Part shown: positions 1-5,389 of the stretch, one piece after another
Layout of the letters: every line of letters starts with the position of its first letter
Position numbering within the stretch: the first letter of the stretch is position 1
NCBI GenBank assembly: GCA_039800965.1
Contig: JBDLPS010000124.1
Coordinates: 1-5,389 of the forward strand
Origin: ZC4RG30 sp039800965
Lineage (GTDB): Bacteria > Pseudomonadota > Gammaproteobacteria > Steroidobacterales > Steroidobacteraceae
Length of the DNA: 5,389 nucleotides
Direction of reading: 5' to 3'
Position numbers and translations under genes: made by a program
The notes under the pieces: model-generated
Told to the model about the DNA's origin: nothing
Databases searched by the model: none
What the model saw: the letters and a program-made list of their open reading frames with translations, nothing else

Positions 1-29
1 ACAAGCAGTGCCACGGCATGCTCGACTGA
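1..29 (+). CDS. Possible 3' end of a gene entering from the left (partial, uncertain)
   Basis: In the frame starting at position 3 the codons read KQCHGMLD and then TGA at 27-29. All eight sense codons end in G or C, as expected for coding DNA in a GC-rich genome, and a strong hairpin (36-70) begins only seven bases after the stop, where a terminator would sit. That is all the support there is; eight residues cannot identify a product. A competing reading is a divergent minus-strand gene starting with ATG at 19-17, with a GGAG (34-31) eleven bases upstream, also leaving through the left edge. The extra sequence to the left would decide between them. Confidence 0.25.
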
Positions 30-35
30 TCTCCC

Positions 36-70
36 CGCCCGGTGAGCCGACGCCGTCGGTACACCGGGCG
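36..70. terminator. Strong two-tier hairpin, possible terminator without a T-tract
   Basis: The outer arms CGCCCGGTG (36-44) and CACCGGGCG (62-70) are perfectly complementary over 9 bp. After a small internal loop (45-46 / 60-61) an inner stem CCGAC (47-51) / GTCGG (55-59) closes on a 3-base loop GCC. This gives 14 Watson-Crick pairs in 35 bases. It lies directly after the possible stop at 27-29. No run of T follows on either strand, so it is not a canonical intrinsic terminator; it may protect an mRNA 3' end, act with Rho, or be a leader structure of a divergent gene. Confidence 0.5.
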
Positions 71-77
71 ACCCCTT

Positions 78-99
78 GATGTTGCCATAAAGCAACATC
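78..99. promoter_or_regulatory. Operator-like perfect inverted repeat, copy 1
   Basis: The arms GATGTTGC (78-85) and GCAACATC (92-99) are perfect reverse complements, separated by the six bases CATAAA. The 22-bp size and symmetry fit a site for a dimeric helix-turn-helix repressor or activator. A second copy with the same architecture lies at 222-243, which makes chance unlikely. I cannot name the regulator: no regulator gene is in the window and the motif is not one I recognise with certainty. It could also fold as an RNA hairpin if transcribed, but no T-tract follows. Confidence 0.6.
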
Positions 100-134
100 C
101 GACGGGTTCCGGCCGCTCCGGAGCTGTTGTTCTC

Positions 135-163
135 TTGCCAATTTCCGGGCGCTGGGATACCTT
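135..163 (+). promoter_or_regulatory. Candidate sigma70-type promoter (weak)
   Basis: TTGCCA at 135-140 matches the -35 consensus in five of six positions. Seventeen bases later TACCTT (158-163) keeps the most important -10 positions (first T, second A, last T) but only three of six overall. Transcription would start near 170, giving a leader of about 160 bases before the receptor ATG. The site lies between the two operator-like palindromes, with copy 2 falling inside the transcribed leader. Other hexamer pairs were no better, so this is a guess supported by position. Confidence 0.3.
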
Positions 164-221
164 CCACGCGCGAAGACACGCAGCCGGAACGGATTTTTCA
201 ATACCGATCCCCTGCAACCAT

Positions 222-243
222 GAGGTTGCTCCGCAGCAACATC
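222..243. promoter_or_regulatory. Operator-like inverted repeat, copy 2
   Basis: This 22-bp element reads GAGGTTGC (222-229), a six-base centre, then GCAACATC (236-243). It matches copy 1 at 16 of 22 positions: the outer arms agree except for one base (third position G instead of T), and the other differences all fall in the central spacer. The inner symmetry reaches one base further (GTTGCT / AGCAAC, 225-240). Centre-to-centre distance to copy 1 is 144 bp. Conservation of arms with a free spacer is the pattern of a protein binding site rather than of a copied stretch of DNA. Confidence 0.6.
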
Positions 244-272
244 GCGCTGCCGAGGGCCTGTGGTGTGTTTAG

Positions 273-291
273 CAGGCGCTGTGCGCGCCTG
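273..291 (+). other. Leader hairpin upstream of the receptor gene
   Basis: CAGGCGC (273-279) and GCGCCTG (285-291) form a perfect 7-bp stem with the five-base loop TGTGC. It ends about 30 bases before the ribosome binding site of the receptor, so it would be in the 5' untranslated RNA. It may only stabilise the leader; no alternative pairing that would mask the ribosome binding site was found by eye. Confidence 0.35.
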
Positions 292-321
292 ACCTTTGAC
301 TCTTCCCTTTGCGTATTCAAC

Positions 322-325
322 GAGG
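322..325 (+). promoter_or_regulatory. Ribosome binding site that fixes the receptor start
   Basis: GAGG ends seven bases before ATG 333, an ideal spacing. The alternative upstream TTG at 309 has no comparable site. The eight codons it would add include CGA and AGA arginine codons, which are otherwise absent from the gene, so they look like untranslated leader. Confidence 0.7.
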
Positions 326-332
326 TTCGAGA

Positions 333-3300
333 ATGTCGTCAACCCCCAAGGGTTTTGCCCGCGCTTCGCTGCTGGGCGTCAGCAGCGTTTCCCTGATGGT
401 CAGCGCGCTGTGCGCGCAGGCTGCCTACGCCGCCGACGAGTCGGCCGATGTCCTGGAGTCCGTGGTCGTCACGGGTTCGCGCATCCAGCGTCGTGACTAC
501 GAGGCCAACAGCCCGATCACGACCGTCGACGAGTCGCTGCTCAAGAATTCGGGCACGGCCGCCATCGAAACGAACCTGGCCAAGCTGCCGCAGTTCCATG
601 CCGTGCAGACGCCGGCCCAGGGCGGCGACATCCAGCCGACCGCCACCAACACCCCGGGTGCCGCGACGATCTCGCTGCGTGGCCTGGGCACGAACCGCAA
701 CCTGATCCTGCTCGACGGCCGTCGTGCCACTCCGGGCAATGCCTCGCAGGTCGTGGACATCAACACGATCCCGGCCATGGCGATCGAGCGCGTCGAGACG
801 ATTACCGGCGGCGCCTCGGCGACCTACGGTGCCGACGCCGTCGGCGGCGTCGTCAACTTCATCCTGCGCAAGAAGTTCGAAGGCCTGCAGCTGGATGCCC
901 AGTACGGCGTCTCGCAGCGCGGCGACGGCGAGGAATACCAGGTCGGTGGCGTACTGGGTTCCAACCTGGCCGATGGCCGTGGCAACGTGATGCTGGCCTT
1001 CGCGGTCAACGATCGCAAGGCCGCCAAGCACATCGACCGTCCGTGGTTCGACAAGATCAACAAGGATCCGACGACCTACGGCAACGACCGTGAGTTCTTC
1101 CCGACCTTCTCGGGCTACGACGTTCTGGGCAACGCGCCGAGCCAGGCCGTGATCGACCAGTACTTCACGCCGGGCGGCGTGAGCGCGGCGAACAACTTCC
1201 GCTATTACTTCAACACCGACGGGACGCCGTTCCTGGGCTTCTTCCAGAGCTACGACCCGACCGGTGCCGGCGTTGCCAAGTTCAAGGGCAGCCTGACCAA
1301 CGGCGTCTGGAAGAAGACGTCTGACGGCCAGCTGAGCCAGAGCTTCCAGGACGCCCTGGCCGTGCTGCCGCTGCATCGTGACAACTTCATGACCCGCGGC
1401 ACGTACGAGATCAACGACTACGTGAACTTCACCGCGCAGGGCATGTTCAGCCGCGTGACGACGCGCACCGTGCAGCAGCCTTCGCCGTCGGTGAATGGCT
1501 GGGGTGCCGAGATCCCCGTTGACGGCCGCGCCCTGCCGGCGCCGCTCGCCGCGATCCTGGCCAGCCGCCCGAACCCGACCGGCGCGTGGAAGCTGGTGGA
1601 TTACCTCGACAACGTGCTCGGCAACCGCGAGTCGCGCGTCGATGTGTTCACCTACAACATGCAGGGCGGCATCGATGGCCGCATCCCGGGCACGGACTGG
1701 ACCTACGAAGCCTATGCTTCGACCGGCCAGTCGGAGACGAGCTCGCTGCTGACCGGCGTGGCCTCGCTCGAGCGCTACCGTGCCGTTGTCGGCGCGGCGA
1801 ACTGGGGCAAGGGCTTCATCCAGCGTGGCAACAACACGCCGAATGGCGGCTTCGGCTTCGGTGCTTCGACCGCGACCTGCACCAGCGGCCTCAATCCGTT
1901 CGACGCGAACCTCGTCGTCACGCAGGATTGCAAGGACGCGATCTCGGCCGACCTCAAGGGCCGTGCCGTGCTCAAGCAGGACGTGCAGGAAGTCAACGCG
2001 CAGGGCAAGCTCTTCTCGCTGCCTGCCGGTGATGTCCGCGCGGCCGTCGGTGCGTCGCACCGCGAGTCGGGCTACGAGTTCCTGAACGACACGCTGACGA
2101 CGCAGGGCCGTTCGTTCCTCGACCAGTCGATCGGCATCTACCCGAGCGGCAATTCGAAGGGCAAGATCTCCGTGAAGGAGCTCTACGCCGAAGCGCTGGT
2201 TCCGGTCCTGACGAACGTCGAGTTCGCCAAGAAGCTGGAGCTTGAGTTGGGCGTCCGCAAGTCGGACTACAACACGACCGGTGGCAGCACGACGTGGAAG
2301 GCGCTGGCCAGCTGGCAGCCGCTGGACTTCGTCCGCTTCCGCGGCGGTTACAACCTCGCCGAGCGTTCGCCGAACATCGCCGAGCTGTACCTCGCCCCGC
2401 AGCAGACCTTCGTCTACAACGCCTCGGGTGACCTGTGCTCGCTGGCCAACGCGTCGAAGTTCTCGGCCAACCCGGCCAAGAACACGAACGCGGCCCAGGC
2501 CCTGCTGCTGTGCAAGGCCCTCATGGACAAGACGCCGGGCACGTCGGCCACGTTCTACAACAACCCGCAGTACGCGAACGCGGTGGGCGGCTCCTTCGCC
2601 TTCCCGACGCTGCAGGGCAACGCCAACGTGAAGCCGGAACAGGCCAGCACCTGGACGGTCGGCGCGGCGTTCTCGTCGCCGTTCGACGCCGAAGTGCTGC
2701 GCTCGCTGCGCCTGACGGTTGACTGGTACCAGGTGAAGGTCAAGGACGCCCTGGGCGCCCAGTCGGTCGACGTCGCCCAGCGCCAGTGCTTCGACCCGGC
2801 CTACAACCCGACGTACAGCGTGAACTCGCCGTACTGCGCGGGCATCAACCGCGTTGCGAACGATGGCGCCCTCGGCAACATCATCACGACGTTCTTCAAC
2901 AACGGCCGCTTCCTGACGGAAGGCATCGACACGCAGATCGACTGGTCCCTGAACGTGGGTCCGGGCAAGGTCAGCGTGAATTCGCTGTTCACCTACCTCG
3001 TCAGCATGAAGTCGTCGGAGCTGGCGTCGGACAAGATGGTCGAGTACGCGGGTTCGCTGGGCCCGAACCAGAACGGCCTGAACCCGGGCCAGTTCCGCTG
3101 GAAGATGTTCAACACGGTCGGTTACACCACCGGTTCGTGGTCGGCATCGCTCCAGTGGCAGCACCTGCCGTCGATCAAGTCGTCTGAGGAGATCCTCTAC
3201 GGCCTGTCGAACATCCACGGCGCTTCGGCGTACGACATGTTCGGCCTGAGCGGCAGCTACGCGTTCAGCAAGGACCTGTCGATCCGTGCCGGCATCGACA

Positions 3301-3443
3301 ACCTGCTGGACAAGGCTCCGCCGGTCGCCGGTGTGAACAGCACCGCGGCGGCTTCGGGCCAGATGCCGGGTGGCGCGATCAACGACGTGCTGTATGACGT
3401 CAACGGTCGCCGCTTCTACGTCGGCGTGACGGCGAAGTTCTAA
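333..3443 (+). CDS. TonB-dependent outer-membrane receptor
   Basis: Outer-membrane active transporter that takes up a ligand too large for porins, energised by TonB-ExbB-ExbD; the substrate is not identifiable here. From ATG 333 the protein has 1036 residues. Residues 1-33 form a signal peptide with cleavage after AYA. A TonB-box-like stretch ESVVVTGSRI spans 42-51. The plug (about 55-180) contains ISLRGLG (113-119), a LLDGRR turn and YGADAVGGVVNF (165-176). The rest is the beta barrel, ending in FYVGVTAKF with the terminal Phe that the BAM machinery recognises. The length and motifs fit the ~1000-residue receptors abundant in Xanthomonadales, Caulobacterales and sphingomonads. The mature chain has only six cysteines, in three close pairs (516/533, 702/727, 819/835), probably disulfides of surface loops. 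All 45 arginine codons are CGC or CGT, suggesting high expression. It is a single-gene unit with its own terminator; the paired palindromes upstream are its likely control sites. Confidence 0.95.
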   Translation: MSSTPKGFARASLLGVSSVSLMVSALCAQAAYAADESADVLESVVVTGSRIQRRDYEANSPITTVDESLLKNSGTAAIETNLAKLPQFHAVQTPAQGGDIQPTATNTPGAATISLRGLGTNRNLILLDGRRATPGNASQVVDINTIPAMAIERVETITGGASATYGADAVGGVVNFILRKKFEGLQLDAQYGVSQRGDGEEYQVGGVLGSNLADGRGNVMLAFAVNDRKAAKHIDRPWFDKINKDPTTYGNDREFFPTFSGYDVLGNAPSQAVIDQYFTPGGVSAANNFRYYFNTDGTPFLGFFQSYDPTGAGVAKFKGSLTNGVWKKTSDGQLSQSFQDALAVLPLHRDNFMTRGTYEINDYVNFTAQGMFSRVTTRTVQQPSPSVNGWGAEIPVDGRALPAPLAAILASRPNPTGAWKLVDYLDNVLGNRESRVDVFTYNMQGGIDGRIPGTDWTYEAYASTGQSETSSLLTGVASLERYRAVVGAANWGKGFIQRGNNTPNGGFGFGASTATCTSGLNPFDANLVVTQDCKDAISADLKGRAVLKQDVQEVNAQGKLFSLPAGDVRAAVGASHRESGYEFLNDTLTTQGRSFLDQSIGIYPSGNSKGKISVKELYAEALVPVLTNVEFAKKLELELGVRKSDYNTTGGSTTWKALASWQPLDFVRFRGGYNLAERSPNIAELYLAPQQTFVYNASGDLCSLANASKFSANPAKNTNAAQALLLCKALMDKTPGTSATFYNNPQYANAVGGSFAFPTLQGNANVKPEQASTWTVGAAFSSPFDAEVLRSLRLTVDWYQVKVKDALGAQSVDVAQRQCFDPAYNPTYSVNSPYCAGINRVANDGALGNIITTFFNNGRFLTEGIDTQIDWSLNVGPGKVSVNSLFTYLVSMKSSELASDKMVEYAGSLGPNQNGLNPGQFRWKMFNTVGYTTGSWSASLQWQHLPSIKSSEEILYGLSNIHGASAYDMFGLSGSYAFSKDLSIRAGIDNLLDKAPPVAGVNSTAAASGQMPGGAINDVLYDVNGRRFYVGVTAKF

Positions 3444-3469
3444 AAAAACTTCCGACTGTCGATTGAACT

Positions 3470-3504
3470 GGGCCTCCCCGGAAACGGGGAGGCCCTTTTC
3501 TTTT
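3470..3504 (+). terminator. Intrinsic terminator of the receptor gene
   Basis: GGGCCTCCCC (3470-3479) pairs perfectly with GGGGAGGCCC (3486-3495) around the loop GGAAAC, followed by TTTTCTTTT (3496-3504). This is a textbook Rho-independent terminator for the plus strand, 26 bases after the TAA. It also lies 18 bases beyond the stop of the convergent minus-strand gene. Read on that strand the stem is intact but is followed by mixed sequence, with only a run of seven T about 20 bases further on (3448-3442), so termination in that direction would be weaker. Confidence 0.95.
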
Positions 3505-3513
3505 GCCCGTCGT

Positions 3514-4488
3514 TCAGCGGGTGGCGGGTTCGGGCGTGGCAGAGAGCCACGCCTGCCAGGTCGAGTAGTGGTGGATGGCGAAGCCGGCGAAGGCGGGGCT
3601 TGCGCGGAAAGCCGTCTCCGTCGCCGCGAGCTCCTCTTCCATGCGAGTCCTGGGCAGGCCTTTGAAGGTGACTTTCGGCAGTTCGCCCTCGCCGGTCTCC
3701 AGGCCGATGACCACGCGCTTGCCCAGGCGTTCGGCGATCTCCATCTCGGTCCGGGCGTGCGACACGATGCCGTCCCCGCCGTCGGCCCGGTTGCGGTAAT
3801 CCATCAGCGTCACGAAATCGAAAAGCCCGATGGCGTGTTCGGCCACAGTGGCGCGGTGCCCGCGCCACTCCAGGGTGATGCCGTCGAGCCAGAAAGGAAT
3901 GTCGGGCCCGATCGGGATGTCGGATCCGGCCTGGCGCTTCAGAGCCATGAAGGCGGATCCCATGTCGAGGAATCCGGCGAGCAGGGCCTCGCGTCGGGTA
4001 TCCCACTCGTCCAACTGGTGGGGCTCGATGTCGAAGTGGATGGCGTCGAAGCGCGCCGCAGACGGTCCGCCCGCGTTGAATTCGAGCACGCGCCCGACCA
4101 TGGCGACGGCCGCCGCGCGGTGCTCCGGCAGCACGTAACGTTCGGTATGCAGGTAGGCCGATCCCAGCAGCGCGTGCACCGTGATGCCGGACGAGTGGAA
4201 GCGCCGCAACAGCCGCCGCCATCCTGCGGCGTCGTCTTGCAGCAGGTTCCGCCCCTGGAAGCTGTCGGCGTAGAGGTAGAAGGTCTGGATGCCTTCCCGT
4301 CGCGCGAGCTGCAGGGCGCGCTCCGCGGCCGCCTCGTCCTGCACGAGGCGTTCGGTGTCTTCCTCCCATGTCCAGACGGCCCGCGGCGCGCGTGCTGCGC
4401 CGTCCGGGCTTCCCGCCACCGCCGTCGCCGGCAGCACGGCCAGCAGAGCCAGCGCGGCGAGCGTCGGGCGACGCCGCGCGCCTCTCAT
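3514..4488 (-). CDS. Secreted TIM-barrel protein, divergent GH18-like putative glycosidase
   Basis: The 324-residue product has an Arg-rich N-terminus and a hydrophobic core (about 9-25), cleaved after AVA at 25, so it is exported. I do not recognise the family by name. The chain shows eight evenly spaced beta-strand-like segments: AVWTW (37-41), TFYLYA (69-74), TVHALLG (103-109), IHFDIEP (150-156), IPIGPDIPFW (191-200), FVTLMDY (225-231), RVVIGLET (258-265) and GFAIHHYSTW (302-311), as in a TIM barrel. FDAIHFDIE (147-155) resembles the GH18 signature DGxDxDxE with Gly changed to Ala and the middle Asp to His, keeping D153 and E155; LMDY (228-231) resembles the GH18 MxY motif. A carbohydrate-active role is therefore inferred, not shown. 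The ATG at 4488 overlaps the TGA of the upstream gene (ATGA, 4488-4485) and has no good ribosome binding site, so translation is probably coupled. The long open frame extends upstream of this ATG, but the signal peptide and the overlap fix the start. Confidence 0.85.
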   Translation of the reverse strand: MRGARRRPTLAALALLAVLPATAVAGSPDGAARAPRAVWTWEEDTERLVQDEAAAERALQLARREGIQTFYLYADSFQGRNLLQDDAAGWRRLLRRFHSSGITVHALLGSAYLHTERYVLPEHRAAAVAMVGRVLEFNAGGPSAARFDAIHFDIEPHQLDEWDTRREALLAGFLDMGSAFMALKRQAGSDIPIGPDIPFWLDGITLEWRGHRATVAEHAIGLFDFVTLMDYRNRADGGDGIVSHARTEMEIAERLGKRVVIGLETGEGELPKVTFKGLPRTRMEEELAATETAFRASPAFAGFAIHHYSTWQAWLSATPEPATR

Positions 4489-5389
4489 CGCGGCACGACC
4501 AAGGGGATGTGGAATTGCCCGGTGCCGATCCGTTTGCCGCTTGTCGGATCCGAAGGGAAGAGTGCGACGAAGTACTGGCCGGCGGACAGCCCAGACGTAT
4601 CGAGCGGGATCTTCAGTGCCAGCGTTTCGCGTGCGGCGAGCGATACAGCCTGCCCGTAGTGTTCGCCCATTTCCCTGCCGCCCGCATCGACGACCACGGC
4701 CAGCGGCACGACGGATACCGAATCGGCGTCTGCATCGTTCGTCAGGGTGAAGTCCAGCACGGACCTCGCGTGGACGGCACCCGTGGCGATGTTCGCGCCG
4801 TGGATGGACAGTGCGGACGAGCGCGCAACGGGCGCAGCGCTGGCGTCGGTGCCTTTGGCCGTCGGCCCAAGACTGCGGGTCCTGGCGAAACTTTCGTTCG
4901 CCGCGAGGAAAGCCCCGAGTACGGACTGCAGGCGCTCCTGCGTGCTGGCGTCCGGCACGCCGTCCGGCTGCAAGCCGTCGAACACGCGATAGCTGCGGTT
5001 TCCGTCGAGATAGGCATTGCCCGACAGCATGTCCGCGCGACCTGCCTTCGTCTGCTTCAGCGGGATGTGGCGCAGGTTGCGGAAGCCGGCGGCGATGTCG
5101 AGGCCGTCGCCGACCCAAGCCGTGCGCGCGGGGCGGTCGAGGCCGTAATGCGTGGCAAAGAGCGCAGCAAGGGAGGGCAGCACGTCGAACTGTGACGAGA
5201 CTGCCTTGAACCGCATCGGATGTCTGACCAGCGGGGACCAGATCAGCAGCGGGACGTGATAGCGCTCAAGCCGGTCGTCCATGGGAAGTTCCGGCAGGCG
5301 GTGGTCGCCGGTAACGATGAACAGCGTGTGGGCATAGGCCGGATCCTTGCGGACGGACTCGAAATACCGGTGCAGTGCGTCGTCGGTGA
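4485..5389 (-). CDS. LTA synthase/OpgB-like sulfatase-fold protein, C-terminal part (partial)
   Basis: The visible 300 residues run off the right edge, so the nucleophile and any membrane anchor are not seen. The first visible residues read TDDALHRYFESV, then a strand LFIVTGDHR with Asp-His at 5306-5301, then DRLERYHVPLLIWSPL. This is the late part of the alkaline phosphatase superfamily fold (PF00884); the Asp-His pair corresponds to the metal ligands D475/H476 of Staphylococcus aureus LtaS. Next come SSQFDVLPSLAAL, THYGLDRPARTAWVG and FRNLRHIPL, which I associate with LTA-synthase-family sulfatases of Gram-negative bacteria. Known relatives transfer phosphoglycerol or similar groups to envelope glycans; the substrate here is unknown. 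The last ~105 residues, from about SALSIHGANI to the end, are beta-rich with short alternating strands and look like an added Ig-like domain. It is the first visible gene of a leftward operon, overlapping the next by four bases. An ordinary sulfatase or phosphoethanolamine transferase is a less likely alternative. Confidence 0.85.
   Translation of the reverse strand, partial: TDDALHRYFESVRKDPAYAHTLFIVTGDHRLPELPMDDRLERYHVPLLIWSPLVRHPMRFKAVSSQFDVLPSLAALFATHYGLDRPARTAWVGDGLDIAAGFRNLRHIPLKQTKAGRADMLSGNAYLDGNRSYRVFDGLQPDGVPDASTQERLQSVLGAFLAANESFARTRSLGPTAKGTDASAAPVARSSALSIHGANIATGAVHARSVLDFTLTNDADADSVSVVPLAVVVDAGGREMGEHYGQAVSLAARETLALKIPLDTSGLSAGQYFVALFPSDPTSGKRIGTGQFHIPLVVPR

Larger units (their letters stand above)
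30..332. other. Intergenic control region upstream of the TonB-dependent receptor
   Basis: About 300 bases without a convincing gene: short open frames here have irregular third positions, no ribosome binding site and no recognisable protein character. The GC content falls visibly below that of the flanking coding DNA, with AT-rich patches near 76-91 and 191-203. It contains several inverted repeats: the hairpin at 36-70, the paired palindromes at 78-99 and 222-243, a perfect 10-base palindrome GCTCCGGAGC at 115-124, and a leader hairpin at 273-291. I see no known riboswitch or tRNA. Confidence 0.7.

Noticed and set aside
115..124. Perfect 10-base palindrome GCTCCGGAGC
   Set aside because: It is short, GC-rich and has no second copy in the region, so chance is a sufficient explanation.
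296..319. TTGACT (296-301) with TATTCA (314-319) as the receptor promoter
   Set aside because: The -35-like box is good, but the spacer is only 12 bp and transcription would start inside or beyond the ribosome binding site.
309..332. Upstream TTG start adding eight residues to the receptor
   Set aside because: It would put MRIQRGSR before a good signal peptide, has no matching ribosome binding site, and uses CGA and AGA codons that the rest of the gene avoids; ATG 333 has GAGG at ideal spacing.
42..396. Short plus-strand open frames of 76 and 89 codons in the upstream region
   Set aside because: They have irregular third positions, no ribosome binding site and no protein-like pattern, and they run over the palindromes and into the receptor start.
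339..3218. A 959-codon open frame on the minus strand, antisense to the receptor
   Set aside because: It is a mirror of the receptor's GC-biased third positions. Its product is Arg/Val/Leu-rich with no signal, domain or motif, while the plus strand gives a full receptor.
3441..3448. Run of seven A right at the receptor stop as a possible frameshift or slippage site
   Set aside because: It begins within the TAA stop after the terminal Phe; shifting there would only add unrelated residues and the gene is complete.
3463..4659. A 398-codon plus-strand open frame opposite the barrel gene
   Set aside because: It is a shadow of the minus-strand gene and runs through the terminator hairpin at 3470-3504; its product has no recognisable features.
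4489..5118. Upstream extension of the barrel gene's frame to 534 codons
   Set aside because: The added part is antisense-free but out of frame with the clearly coding sulfatase-fold gene on the same strand, is Arg-rich and low in structure, and would bury the signal peptide inside the protein.

Overview
The window looks like a piece of a high-GC proteobacterial chromosome, most likely a gammaproteobacterium of the Xanthomonadales/Lysobacterales type. The reasons are GC-dominated third codon positions, a roughly 1000-residue TonB-dependent receptor of the kind that group carries in many copies, and an LTA-synthase-like periplasmic sulfatase-fold protein. The taxonomic call is inference from style, not from a marker gene.

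Layout, left to right. Positions 1-29 may hold the last codons of a gene entering from the left, followed at once by a strong 35-base hairpin (36-70). Positions 71-332 carry no convincing gene and appear to be the control region of the receptor. This stretch holds two near-identical 22-bp inverted repeats (78-99 and 222-243), a weak sigma70-like promoter between them, a small leader hairpin (273-291) and a ribosome binding site (322-325). Positions 333-3443 encode a complete outer-membrane TonB-dependent receptor with signal peptide, TonB box, plug, barrel and terminal Phe. A textbook intrinsic terminator (3470-3504) closes it.

From 3514 to the right edge, two genes run leftward on the minus strand, convergent with the receptor. 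The upstream one (4485 to beyond 5389) is the C-terminal 300 residues of an alkaline-phosphatase-superfamily (PF00884, LTA synthase/OpgB-like) protein with a beta-rich C-terminal extension. Its TGA overlaps the ATG of the next gene (3514-4488) by four bases. That gene encodes a secreted, apparently eight-stranded TIM-barrel protein with degenerate glycoside hydrolase family 18-like motifs.

Functional reading. The receptor is an independently regulated uptake gene; its strict CGC/CGT arginine codon use suggests high expression, and its substrate cannot be told from this window. The minus-strand pair looks like a translationally coupled envelope operon in which a periplasmic phosphoglycerol/phosphoethanolamine-transferase-like enzyme and a barrel hydrolase-like protein may act on the same envelope glycan. 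The two most interesting items are the duplicated operator-like palindrome and the coupled LTA-synthase-like/GH18-like pair.
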